Source: Exiguobacterium sp. TNDT2
Lineage (GTDB): Bacteria; Bacillota; Bacilli; Exiguobacteriales; Exiguobacteriaceae
Direction of reading: 5' to 3'
Assembly: GCF_003331145.1 (NCBI RefSeq)
Contig: NZ_QLVE01000023.1
Span: forward strand, 34,545 to 98,544
DNA: 64,000 nt
In this document: positions 54,900 through 63,526 of the stretch, piece after piece
Layout of the letters: every line of letters begins with the position of its first letter
How positions within the stretch are numbered: the stretch's first letter is position 1
Notes under the pieces: model-generated
What the model saw: the letters and a program-made list of their open reading frames with translations, nothing else
Database searches by the model: none
What the model was told of the DNA's origin: nothing
Program-made: the position numbers and the translations under genes

Positions 54900-56330
54900 A
54901 TGAACTTTGAAACGATCATCGGGATCGAGGTGCATGCCGAGCTGAGCACGAAGTCGAAGATTTGGTGTGGCTGCTCGCGCACATACGGTGCCGAAACGAA
55001 TACACAGACGTGTCCGATTTGTCTCGGACACCCGGGCGTCTTGCCTAAATTGAACGAAGAGGCGGTCAATCTCGCCATCAAGGCCGCGATGGCACTCAAC
55101 TGCGAAATCGCGACCGACACGAAGTTCGACCGCAAGAATTACTTCTATCCGGATACACCGAAAGCGTACCAAATCTCGCAGTTCGACCAGCCGATCGGTT
55201 TCAACGGTCACGTCGATGTCGAAGTCGACGGTGAGATGAAGCGGTTCCGCATCGAACGCGTCCATCTCGAGGAAGATGCCGGGAAGATGAACCACACGGG
55301 CGATAAACATTCGGTCGTCGACTTCAACCGGACCGGGTCACCGCTCATCGAGATCGTCAGTGAGGCCGATATGCGTTCACCAAAAGACGCCGTCGCTTAC
55401 CTTGAGCGTTTGAAAGAAGTGCTCTCATTCGCGGGCGTCTCGGACGTCAAGATGGAAGAAGGGTCGCTTCGTTGCGACTGTAACATCTCGGTCCGTCCGT
55501 TCGGTCAAGAGCCGTTCGGCACGAAGACGGAGCTCAAAAACTTGAACTCGTTCTCGAACGTCTTGAAGGCGCTCGAGTATGAGGAAGAGCGTCACCGCAA
55601 ACTCCTCATCACGGGCGGCGTCATGCGTCAAGAGACGCTCCGTTTTGATGAGGCGGCGAAGAAGACGATCCTCATGCGTGTCAAAGAAGGAGCGGCCGAT
55701 TACCGCTACTTCCCAGAGCCGGACCTCGTCCGTCTCGAAATCGATGAGGAATGGAAAGAACGCATCCGCGCCACGCTTCCGGAACTTCCGGTCGCACGTC
55801 GTGAACGTTATATGAACAACTACGGCCTGTCGGCTTATGACGCCAAGGCGCTCACGTCGACGCGGGAGTTCTCGGACTTCTTCGAAGCGACGACGGCGGC
55901 CGGTGCCGAACCGAAAGCGGCCGCGAACTGGCTCATGGGCGAAGTGCTCGGTCACTTGAACAAGTCGGACGATACGATCGAGACGATGAAATTGACGCCG
56001 AGCTCGCTCGCGGAGTTGATTCGTTTGATTGGAGAAGGTACAATTTCTTCGAAGATCGCCAAACGTGTGTTCACAGCCATGATCGAAGAAGGCGCCGAGC
56101 CGAAGGCGTACGTCGAAGCGAACGGTCTCGCCCAAATCTCGGACGAGAACTTGCTCCGGGGCTACATCCTCAACTTGTTCGAAGCGCATCCGCAGATGAT
56201 TGAAGACTTTAAGAACGGGAAAGACCGTGCCAAAGGCTTTATCATCGGGCAGATCATGAAGCAGACGAAAGGGATGGCGAACCCGGCACTCCTCGATGGC
56301 TTGTTCCACGAAGAGATCGCCAAACGTTAA
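54900..56330 (+). CDS. gatB: Aspartyl/glutamyl-tRNA amidotransferase subunit B
   Basis: 476 residues. [19 protein letters not shown], zinc cysteines in CGCSRTYG and [28 protein letters not shown], and a C-terminal YqeY/GatB tail ([14 protein letters not shown] block then helices). It activates the tRNA-bound acid and transfers ammonia. AAGGAGG precedes ATG, 12 bases after gatA. A terminator follows. Confidence 0.97.
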   Translation: MNFETIIGIEVHAELSTKSKIWCGCSRTYGAETNTQTCPICLGHPGVLPKLNEEAVNLAIKAAMALNCEIATDTKFDRKNYFYPDTPKAYQISQFDQPIGFNGHVDVEVDGEMKRFRIERVHLEEDAGKMNHTGDKHSVVDFNRTGSPLIEIVSEADMRSPKDAVAYLERLKEVLSFAGVSDVKMEEGSLRCDCNISVRPFGQEPFGTKTELKNLNSFSNVLKALEYEEERHRKLLITGGVMRQETLRFDEAAKKTILMRVKEGAADYRYFPEPDLVRLEIDEEWKERIRATLPELPVARRERYMNNYGLSAYDAKALTSTREFSDFFEATTAAGAEPKAAANWLMGEVLGHLNKSDDTIETMKLTPSSLAELIRLIGEGTISSKIAKRVFTAMIEEGAEPKAYVEANGLAQISDENLLRGYILNLFEAHPQMIEDFKNGKDRAKGFIIGQIMKQTKGMANPALLDGLFHEEIAKR

Positions 56331-56337
56331 ACAAGCG

Positions 56338-56361
56338 GCGAGGCACTTGTGTCTCGCTTTT
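56338..56361 (+). terminator. Terminator after gatB
   Basis: GCGAG-CAC pairs with GTG-CTCGC (one mismatch) and TTTT follows. Confidence 0.7.
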
Positions 56362-56391
56362 CGCTCGACTTGAGCATGGGGAGAGAATAGT

Positions 56392-57393
56392 ATGCAACGA
56401 AAACGCGCACGGGTCATCTATAACCCGACATCTGGAAAAGAAGTGATCAAACGGGAACTCCCGTACATTTTGAACCGCCTCGAGGATGCGGGTTATGAGA
56501 CGTCGACGTACGCGACGAAAGCGATCGGCGACGCGACGCTCGAGGCCGTCCGGGCCGCCGAGGCCGACTTTGACTTGATTATCGCGGCCGGTGGGGACGG
56601 GACGCTGAACGAGGTCATCTCAGGACTCGCCCCGCTCGAAACGCGTCCGACGATCGGGCTCATCCCGGTCGGAACGACGAACGACTTCGCCCGGGCGATG
56701 CGAATTCCGCTGAGCGTCGTCGGTGCCCTCGACGTCATCTGTGACGGCTTCGAGATGCCGGTCGACCTCGGTGAGATTGAAGGGGAGAAAGGCGACATCC
56801 ACTACTTCATCAATATCGCCGGGGGCGGCATCATGACGGAGCTGTCGTACGAGGTCCCATCGAAACTGAAGACGGCGCTCGGCCAGCTCGCCTATTACGT
56901 CAAAGGAATGGAGAAATTGCCGCTCATTAAGCCGACGTATATCGAACTCGAGCACGACGAGGGCACGTTCAGCGGCGAGGTGATGATCTTCCTCACGTCG
57001 AACACGAACTCGGTCGGCGGTTTTGAGAAGATTTCACCGCACGCCTCGCTAAATGACGGACTATTCGACTTGTTCATCTTGCGCAAGTGCAACTTGTTCG
57101 AGTTCATCCACGTCGTCCGCTTGTTGCTCCGTGGCGAGCATTTGTCGAGCCCGCTCGTCGAGCACGTCAAGACGGGGCGCGTCAAGATGAAGACGACGAC
57201 CGAACGTATGAGTCTCAACATCGACGGCGAGTACGGTGGCGAATGCACAGGTGAGATGCGGAACTTGTTCCGCCACTTGACGGTGCTCGCGCCGAACGCA
57301 CGCATCCGTGAGATGGAAGACTTGAACGCCCAGTATGAACGCGAACAGATGATCAAACAGCTGTTCAACGTCTCAAATGAGAAAGCAGAATGA
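56392..57393 (+). CDS. dgkB: Diacylglycerol kinase DgkB
   Basis: 333 residues. Kinase core with YNPTSGKE, the catalytic loop IAAGGDGTLNEVISGL and GTTNDFARAM, and INIAGGGIMTEL. DgkB (YerQ) of Bacillus phosphorylates diacylglycerol released during lipoteichoic acid synthesis. Placement after gatCAB and before the rRNA methyltransferase matches the conserved gatCAB-yerQ-yefA order of B. subtilis. GGGGAGAG precedes ATG. Confidence 0.95.
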   Translation: MQRKRARVIYNPTSGKEVIKRELPYILNRLEDAGYETSTYATKAIGDATLEAVRAAEADFDLIIAAGGDGTLNEVISGLAPLETRPTIGLIPVGTTNDFARAMRIPLSVVGALDVICDGFEMPVDLGEIEGEKGDIHYFINIAGGGIMTELSYEVPSKLKTALGQLAYYVKGMEKLPLIKPTYIELEHDEGTFSGEVMIFLTSNTNSVGGFEKISPHASLNDGLFDLFILRKCNLFEFIHVVRLLLRGEHLSSPLVEHVKTGRVKMKTTTERMSLNIDGEYGGECTGEMRNLFRHLTVLAPNARIREMEDLNAQYEREQMIKQLFNVSNEKAE

Positions 57394-57397
57394 GTCG

Positions 57398-57426
57398 GCT
57401 CGGCGTGGCGCACACGCCGGGCTTTT
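57398..57426 (+). terminator. Terminator after dgkB
   Basis: GCTCGGCGT pairs with ACGCCGGGC (one wobble), followed by TTTT. Confidence 0.7.
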
Positions 57427-57488
57427 CGTTCGCTTGGAACGGGTATGAAGAACTAATACTATTTTTTGAATCGGGAAAGGAGAGACTC

Positions 57489-58853
57489 ATGTTACCAGTC
57501 CAAAAGAATGACCGTCTCGACGTCCATATCCACGACCTCACGCACGAAGGAGCAGGCGTGGCACGCGTCGACGGGTACACGTTGTTCGTCCCGAACGCGC
57601 TCCCGGGGGAGACCGTGGAAATCGTCGTGACGAAGACGAACAAACAGTACGGATTCGCCCGCTTGATCGATGTGAAAGAAGCGAGCGCGGACCGCGTCGA
57701 GCCACCGTGCCCGATTTTCTATCAGTGTGGGGGCTGTCAGCTCCAACACTTCAGCTACGACGGCCAGCTCCGTCAAAAACGGGACCGTGTCGTCGATGCG
57801 CTGAAGCGACTTGGCCAATTCGATGTGCCCGTCCACGAGACGATCGGCATGCCGGAACCATGGCGTTACCGCAACAAGGCGCAAGTGCCGTTCAAAGACG
57901 AGGCCGGTCGCCTCGTCGCCGGTTTCTATCGTCCACGTTCGCACGACATCGTCGAGATGAAGAAATGTCTCATCCAAGACGAGCGCAACGATGAGGCCGT
58001 CCAAGTCGTCCGTGACGTGCTCGCGGCGCACGGTGTGCCGGCGTATGATGAGTTGACCGGGCGCGGTGTCATTCGCCACGTCATGGCCCGTTACGGCTAC
58101 CATTCGGGTGAATTGATGATCGTCCTCATCACGAAGACGACGAAAATCAAAGGCGTGAACGAGATTGTCGCCGACATCTTGAAACGTCTCCCGGACGTGA
58201 CGTCGATTATGCAAAACGTCAACCCGGACAAGACGAACGTCATCTTAGGGGCGACGAACAAACTGCTCTACGGGCATGAGACAATCGAGGACAAGATCGG
58301 TGGATTGACGTTCACGATCTCCCCGCACTCGTTCTTCCAAGTCAACCCGGTCCAGACGGAGAAGCTATACGGCAAGGCGCTCGAATACGCGCAACTCACC
58401 GGAACGGAACAAGTCGTCGACGCCTATTGCGGCATCGGGACGATCAGTCTTTTCCTTGCCCGGAAAGCGGCACACGTATACGGCGTCGAAGTCGTACCGG
58501 AAGCGATTGAGGATGCGAAACAGAACGCGCTCGTCAATGAAATCGACAACGTGACGTACGCATGCGGCGCAGCGGAAGATGTGTTGCCGCAGTGGAAGAA
58601 GAATGGCATCAATCCGGACGTCATCGTCGTCGACCCGCCGCGTAAAGGCTGTGCCGAGTCGTTCCTCGAGACGATGGTCGAAATGAGTCCGAAGCGGATT
58701 GTCTACGTGTCGTGTAACGTCGCGACGCAGGCGCGCGATATGCGTTATCTCGCAGACCGTGGCTACAAATTAGTCGAAGTGACCCCAGTCGACATGTTCC
58801 CGCATACGGCACATGTGGAGACGGTGGCGTGGATGGAGAAAATTGAAGAGTAA
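57489..58853 (+). CDS. rlmCD: 23S rRNA (uracil-C5)-methyltransferase RlmCD type
   Basis: 454 residues. TRAM domain (1-60), an Fe-S site in CPIFYQCGGCQLQH, a central domain, and the SAM-dependent methyltransferase with VDAYCGIGTISLFLA, VVDPPRKGC and catalytic Cys in VYVSCNVATQARD. B. subtilis YefA methylates two uridines of 23S rRNA. AAAGGAG precedes ATG 57489; upstream in-frame starts would overlap the terminator. Confidence 0.94.
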   Translation: MLPVQKNDRLDVHIHDLTHEGAGVARVDGYTLFVPNALPGETVEIVVTKTNKQYGFARLIDVKEASADRVEPPCPIFYQCGGCQLQHFSYDGQLRQKRDRVVDALKRLGQFDVPVHETIGMPEPWRYRNKAQVPFKDEAGRLVAGFYRPRSHDIVEMKKCLIQDERNDEAVQVVRDVLAAHGVPAYDELTGRGVIRHVMARYGYHSGELMIVLITKTTKIKGVNEIVADILKRLPDVTSIMQNVNPDKTNVILGATNKLLYGHETIEDKIGGLTFTISPHSFFQVNPVQTEKLYGKALEYAQLTGTEQVVDAYCGIGTISLFLARKAAHVYGVEVVPEAIEDAKQNALVNEIDNVTYACGAAEDVLPQWKKNGINPDVIVVDPPRKGCAESFLETMVEMSPKRIVYVSCNVATQARDMRYLADRGYKLVEVTPVDMFPHTAHVETVAWMEKIEE

Positions 58854-58865
58854 GTGAAGCAATCG

Positions 58866-58902
58866 AAGGATAGACGCTGAGTCGAGCGTCTATCCTTTTT
58901 TG
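58866..58902 (+). terminator. Terminator of rlmCD
   Basis: AAGGATAGACGCT pairs with AGCGTCTATCCTT (13 bp), then a T run. It marks the end of the conserved block and the start of the AT-rich accessory stretch. Confidence 0.9.
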
Positions 58903-59001
58903 TATAGGCTTCACCTATGACGAAAAAGTGCATAGGTCAATCTCGGATTTCTTGTAGACTGTCTCTAGTGAGTGAAATCGATTTGAACGGGAGTGCAGAA
59001 C

Positions 59002-59766
59002 ATGGGCAATCAGCGATGGATGAGACGGATGTGCAGTAACGGATTGAAACTATTCAAACGAGAAGCTTTAAAAGAAAATATTCAAGTGTTCACCTTGGAA
59101 GAAACGAAGCCAGATCAAAAGTACAATCCATTACCAGCACGAGAAATAAAAACAAGAAGCTACAGGGGTATCGGTTGGAGAATATCATATGACAATCCTG
59201 AAGGAATCATCGAGGGTTTTTCCAAGCTTCATATTAAGACGGAATATAGATTGGCTGCTTATCAATATCAAGAAGTAGATAACGGAAATGGCATCGTATG
59301 GGCAATTCCAATCCATAATAGTTTACCGGAACCGGACGAATGTAGCCGGTTAAACAATCAATTTCTCTCACCTCCTAAACCAAGTTTCGCTTGTGACGAA
59401 TTCAAGGAGGCGATTGATGGAGACTATACTCCTTTGTCTTACTTACAGGCGGCGATTGCTTATCATAAGCTTAAAGAGTTTGGTGCGATGTGGCATGGGA
59501 TTAGTTGGGGAGAGGATCGACTGTTAACGTCTTTAGACTCATCTGAATGGGATTGGGTAATAGGGGAAATAATTCCGAAATTGATACAACCACATTTTTA
59601 TTATGACAAAAAGAAAAGACCGGTCATTGTATTTCATACGATGAACTCGATTGGAACTCTCACGCTTAATCGTTATGAACATACATTTGAGTCTCAAGGT
59701 TATAGATTGACGTGCAAAAAAACTGTTTTGGCGACAGATCAAGATGGAGGAGATCTGATTTTCTAG
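59002..59766 (+). CDS. Hypothetical protein, 254 residues
   Basis: Soluble, no signal peptide. Begins MGNQRWMRRMCSNGLKLFKR and has a Trp/Gly-rich centre (YRGIGWRISYDNPEG, AMWHGISWGEDRLL). No family recognised. GGGAG is eight bases before ATG 59002. Clearly more AT-rich than the upstream housekeeping genes. First gene of the accessory stretch; the next gene is about 100 bases on. Confidence 0.65.
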   Translation: MGNQRWMRRMCSNGLKLFKREALKENIQVFTLEETKPDQKYNPLPAREIKTRSYRGIGWRISYDNPEGIIEGFSKLHIKTEYRLAAYQYQEVDNGNGIVWAIPIHNSLPEPDECSRLNNQFLSPPKPSFACDEFKEAIDGDYTPLSYLQAAIAYHKLKEFGAMWHGISWGEDRLLTSLDSSEWDWVIGEIIPKLIQPHFYYDKKKRPVIVFHTMNSIGTLTLNRYEHTFESQGYRLTCKKTVLATDQDGGDLIF

Positions 59767-59867
59767 TAAATAAAAAATATAAAAAGAATCATTTTTATGG
59801 TCATATTTTATGATTTTACGAAAGTTATATTTAGTTGAAATTATTATTTTAATCGGGGGTATAAACT

Positions 59868-60686
59868 ATGAGGAAAATACGAGGTATTCTAGTGTCAGCT
59901 GTATTGATTACTACTTTAGCAGGGTGTGGTGAGGGAGCAAATGACCATAAGGGTGAAGCGAAGACGCCTTCAGCATCAAGCGCTCAAGAGGGTAGGAACT
60001 ACAAAGAAGTAGTCGATGAATTCAAGAAAAAAGGATTTACAAACGTCAAAACAGAAAAAGTCGAAGATTTGATTACAGGTTGGATTACAGAGGATGGCGA
60101 AGTCGAGGAAGTAGCTGTCGGAGGCGACGTCGAGTATGAGCCGAACACATGGATGGCTGAAGATACTGAAATTGTGATTACTTATCATACGTTCAAAGAA
60201 GAGGAGACTGAAAAAGCGACGGAAAAACCCGAAAAGACAGATACAGAAGACGAGTCTAGCAACCAAACGGATAAAGATGCAGAAGAAAAGAAAGAGCCTG
60301 AAGTATTGACTGTAGATAATAGTCCAGACTTGAAACAGGTGCTGAGTGTGAGCTTTGAATCGGATCCTTTGATTGCAGCGTTCGCTAATGAATATGAAGG
60401 GCGCACGATTGAATTCGATGCGCACACAGCCTACGTCAATAAGCACGATAACTATGATACCCGATTTGATTATTTAATTTTAGTCGGGGATGACACTCAA
60501 GATGAACCGCCCGGTCCTAATTTCCAACTGCGAGATGTAAATTATTATGATTTGAACTTAGAAGGCGACAATATTCCGGATTCGTTTGGGAGCGGCCTTC
60601 ATATCCGCATTACTGCCGTAGTAGACCAGTATGAAGAAGCTTCAAATCTATTCCTCATCAATCCCGTATCTATCAAAATGAGATAA
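59868..60686 (+). CDS. DUF4839 lipoprotein with PASTA-like segment
   Basis: 272 residues. Lipoprotein signal ILVSAVLITTLAGCGEG with lipobox TLAGC. Residues about 45-105 (NYKEVVDEFKKKGFTNVKTE, then VGGDVEYEP) look PASTA-like. A low-complexity Glu/Lys/Thr linker (about 107-145) leads to a C-terminal DUF4839 domain: LTVDNSPDLKQVLS, FANEYEGRTIEFDAH, FDYLILVGDD, GPNFQLRDVN and HIRITAVVDQY. Anchored on the outer membrane face. GGGGG precedes ATG with a somewhat long spacing. Function unknown. Confidence 0.82.
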   Translation: MRKIRGILVSAVLITTLAGCGEGANDHKGEAKTPSASSAQEGRNYKEVVDEFKKKGFTNVKTEKVEDLITGWITEDGEVEEVAVGGDVEYEPNTWMAEDTEIVITYHTFKEEETEKATEKPEKTDTEDESSNQTDKDAEEKKEPEVLTVDNSPDLKQVLSVSFESDPLIAAFANEYEGRTIEFDAHTAYVNKHDNYDTRFDYLILVGDDTQDEPPGPNFQLRDVNYYDLNLEGDNIPDSFGSGLHIRITAVVDQYEEASNLFLINPVSIKMR

Positions 60687-60814
60687 GCGTACACACGAAA
60701 TAATCAAGAAGTAAACCGATGGAATCGAGAACGAATAGATTTAAAATGATTATTGCATTCAATGAATCACGTATTTCATTTTCCAATAAAAATCGATGAA
60801 TTGGAGTGATTGGA

Positions 60815-61453
60815 ATGAAGTTAGAAACTGTAACAGCCTATGGATCATTCGTGAAGCGAAATGGTCATATTTTTCGGACATCTGCTTATTTGCAATGGGG
60901 GGATTCTACGGATTCTTTAGGCGCTTGTTTATTATTAAACCCGGGTTCAGCAAGACTAATTGAGGGGTTGGATAGAGAACTTGATTCACAAGGCTTAGCA
61001 GAAGGAGAAATCAAAATGGATCCGACGATGGAAAGTCAACTCGTCAAAATTGTAGAGAGGATTCATCAGCAAAACGGACAATTATCGGGACGGTTCTATA
61101 TTTATAATTTGTTCAATTTACGAGAAGGGAAAAGTGAAAAGGCAATAAACGATTTCGAAACGCTTTGTGGCTCTAATCTCTATAATATTGAGGATTCTTT
61201 AGCATCAGTCGAAGAATTGAAACAGCATCCTTGGATTCTATTAGGATGGGGAGTAAACAAGAAACAAAGATGGATTCATCTTCAGACAAGTAAAGAAAGA
61301 TGGTTACATCGATTATCACAAGCTCAGATCCCTATCATTGGAAAACTAAAAGTAGAAAATGGCGAATACTATCATCCACTTCCACGGCTAGTAAAAAATC
61401 GAGCTGGATATATTGAAGATATCTTAAAGCAATATCAACAACAGAACGGATGA
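60815..61453 (+). CDS. DUF1643-like protein
   Basis: 212 residues. The core ACLLLNPGSARL, IKMDPTMESQLVKIVE and FYIYNLFNLREGKS follows the DUF1643 plan (NPS, DPT, hydrophobic strand then NLF). Function of the family is unknown. GGAG lies before ATG 60815. AT-rich; 45 bases separate it from the next small gene. Confidence 0.7.
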   Translation: MKLETVTAYGSFVKRNGHIFRTSAYLQWGDSTDSLGACLLLNPGSARLIEGLDRELDSQGLAEGEIKMDPTMESQLVKIVERIHQQNGQLSGRFYIYNLFNLREGKSEKAINDFETLCGSNLYNIEDSLASVEELKQHPWILLGWGVNKKQRWIHLQTSKERWLHRLSQAQIPIIGKLKVENGEYYHPLPRLVKNRAGYIEDILKQYQQQNG

Positions 61454-61498
61454 ACTTGAGCGAAGAATCCCAGACATCTAATAAAGGAGAAAGTGAAA

Positions 61499-61849
61499 AT
61501 GAAATCGGAATGGGAGAAAATCTTATCATTAAGCGGAGAAGGGGGTAGAATCTGTTTGGCAGGACGAAGATTGGAGACAAATGCGTGGGAGTTTGTCTTA
61601 GTGTCTGATGAGTCTACGTTGGTTGATACAATTCAAGATGAAAAGTTAGAATCGATTCGTCGCTCGCACGTCGTCAGTCATTGGTCTGAAGCTCTCCAAC
61701 TGCTAGGTAGATATTGGATGCGTCTTAGTCCAAAGTATGTTCATCCTGAATTTACAGAACGATTTTTAACGGAGATAGAAAATTCAGATGCAAAGAATAT
61801 GTTGCATAGATGGAAACGAGTGTGTTCAAAGTCACCGAATCAAAGGTAA
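61499..61849 (+). CDS. Hypothetical protein, 116 residues
   Basis: Small soluble protein starting MKSEWEKILSLSGEGG, with RSHVVSHWSEALQLLGRYWM and a basic C-terminus. AAGGAG is nine bases before ATG 61499. Not recognised. The size and setting among DUF7000 and Imm-5-like genes would fit an immunity-type protein, but there is no motif to prove it. Confidence 0.6.
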   Translation: MKSEWEKILSLSGEGGRICLAGRRLETNAWEFVLVSDESTLVDTIQDEKLESIRRSHVVSHWSEALQLLGRYWMRLSPKYVHPEFTERFLTEIENSDAKNMLHRWKRVCSKSPNQR

Positions 61850-61894
61850 TGTTGAGTAATATTCAATCACACCTTTCGAAGGAGGAAACTCGGT

Positions 61895-62368
61895 TTGAAA
61901 TCATTGAATGAGTTAATTCGAGCGTACACATCGACCATCAAACAAGGAGACGTACCGCTTGCTTATCGAAGCATTCTTGAGTTCATGGGACGGTTGAGAT
62001 CTCGCTTCATGAAGAGCGGATACGAGGTGAGTGGTCTCTACCCGGGCTATATGGATATGTCGTATATCGCTGTGAACACATCATATTTAAAGGAGCACGG
62101 ACTGAAAATCGCCGTCGTCTATCTACATGCGACCGGGCAGTTTGAAGTATGGCTGTCCGCTCGCAATCGAGTGTTAACGGAACAGTACGCGACCACGTTT
62201 CAAGCACTGTCGGGTTTTCATGATAATCAAAACCGAGATGCCATCATCGAGCGGACGTTAACGTCGGCACCGAATTTTGATGAGCCGGAACAGTTGGCTG
62301 AATTGATTGAACGGGAAGTCGAACAGTTCATTCAAGATGTGGAAGCAACACTTGAGGGAGGGCGCTGA
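61895..62368 (+). CDS. DUF7000 family protein
   Basis: 157 residues. KSLNELIRAYTSTIKQGDVP, then AYRSILEFMGRLRSRF, YPGYMDMSYIAV and KIAVVYLHATGQFEVWLSAR match the DUF7000 family as I recall it. Function unknown. TTG 61895 lies eight bases after GGAGG. Its stop overlaps the next ATG, so it is co-translated with the Imm-5-like gene. Confidence 0.7.
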   Translation: MKSLNELIRAYTSTIKQGDVPLAYRSILEFMGRLRSRFMKSGYEVSGLYPGYMDMSYIAVNTSYLKEHGLKIAVVYLHATGQFEVWLSARNRVLTEQYATTFQALSGFHDNQNRDAIIERTLTSAPNFDEPEQLAELIEREVEQFIQDVEATLEGGR

Positions 62369-62856
62369 TGGATTGGATGGCCGAAGTAGAAATGAGACTG
62401 AAGCGAGGCAATCAACTTCTATTTGCGAAAGACAGTGCGCTTCTAACCGATTTGAATGCGTTGATTCAAGAGCAGAACCGGCGCACGCTGTCGTTATGGG
62501 CGTTCGAATTGGCCGATGCAACCGTTCAAACGCTATCTGAACGTTATCCGGATGAAACGAGACTGAAAACTGCGGTCCAACTGTCTAGAGAGTGGGCTGC
62601 GGGTAACGTGAAGATGCCCGTCGCAAAACAATCGATTTTGCAGGCCCATGCGGTGGCGAAAGAACTTGATTCACTTGAAGATCAGGCCTTGTGCCATGCC
62701 ATCGGGCAAGCCTGTAGCGTCGTTCATACACGAGGACACGCGCTAGGGTTTCCGATCTATGAGTTGACCGCACTCGTTCGTCGTCACGGTGTGCGGGTGT
62801 GTCAACCAATCGTCGAAGCGCGCGTGAAGCACTATATGGAGCGGATTGAATATTGA
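62368..62856 (+). CDS. Imm-5-like putative immunity protein
   Basis: 162 residues, all-helical. RRTLSLWAFELADATVQTLS, then ERYPDETRLKTAVQLSREWA, MPVAKQSILQAHAVAKE and CHAIGQACSVVHTRGHALG give the pattern of the Imm-5-like domain (helix with LWA, D/E-rich turn, REWA, AHAAA, HTxxH). No toxin gene is adjacent in the window, so an immunity role is unproven. ATGA overlap with the DUF7000 gene. A terminator follows about 70 bases later. Confidence 0.7.
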   Translation: MDWMAEVEMRLKRGNQLLFAKDSALLTDLNALIQEQNRRTLSLWAFELADATVQTLSERYPDETRLKTAVQLSREWAAGNVKMPVAKQSILQAHAVAKELDSLEDQALCHAIGQACSVVHTRGHALGFPIYELTALVRRHGVRVCQPIVEARVKHYMERIEY

Positions 62857-62923
62857 CGCGCGCGAACCGTTGAGTATGAGTGGGCCACGTTCATGATGAA
62901 AGACAACAGCACATCTCAAGGAT

Positions 62924-62959
62924 GAACTCTTCAATCGTGGATGATTGGAGTTTTTTTTT
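62924..62959 (+). terminator. Terminator of the DUF7000/Imm-5 pair
   Basis: AACTCTTCAATC pairs with GATTGGAGTT (one bulge), followed by nine T. Confidence 0.75.
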
Positions 62960-62965
62960 GCTTCG

Positions 62966-63526
62966 TCATGACCAGAACGAGCGAGCAGGAAAGCGACGCT
63001 TTGAGGCTTGTAGTGTCAAGCCGCTCCGCTTGGCGATCTCCTCGACGACCTGGTCGACTGTAAGGTGATCGGTCTCGATTTTGTCATGTGTGATGTCGTG
63101 ATGATAGGCGTGGAGGCAGCGGTCGATTTGTGCCTTGCCCCACGAATTGAACCATTCGAGGCGTTTATTCAATCGTCTTACGAGTGTCCGTTTATCGGCG
63201 TGGAGAATATAATGGTCGACCCGAATCGCGTCACGTTGCAGGACGCCGATGATTTCATCGTAGTAGAGCTGGTCCACGAGCGTCATCGGAACGATAATCA
63301 CGCCATCGTATGAACGGGCAATCTTCGTCAGCATCTCGACGTTGAACGTCCGCCATTCCGGATGATGCTGGAAATCGGCCAGTCGCATGGATTTGGGCAG
63401 ATTGTCACGAATGAAAAAGCCGACTTGTTCCGGGTCATACAAAAAGGCGTTCGGTAACCGTTGTTGCAATTGTTCGGCGGCTGTCGTTTTTCCTGATCCG
63501 AAAGCACCGTTTATCTAAATGATTCT
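62966..63526 (-). pseudogene. TmrB-like ATP-binding protein, start lost and amber codon
   Basis: The frame reads INGAFGSGKTTAAEQLQQRL (Walker A), PNAFLYDPEQVGFFIRDNL, WRTFNVEM, IIVPMTLVDQLYYDEIIG, RLEWFNSWGKAQIDRCL and TDHLTVDQVVEEIAKRS. This matches Bacillus TmrB, which gives tunicamycin resistance and begins MIIWINGAFGSGKT. Here the codons before ING are AGA, ATC, ATT, TAG: the Met is missing and the expected Trp is an amber codon (63517-63515). A ribosome binding site (GAGGG, 63536-63532) still sits just upstream. The downstream restart at the LQQRL Leu codon would lose Walker A. So the gene looks inactivated twice. Confidence 0.85.

Noticed and set aside
55425..56417. Long reverse-strand open frame inside gatB (330 codons)
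   Set aside because: Antisense shadow of gatB; no start signal and no family resemblance.
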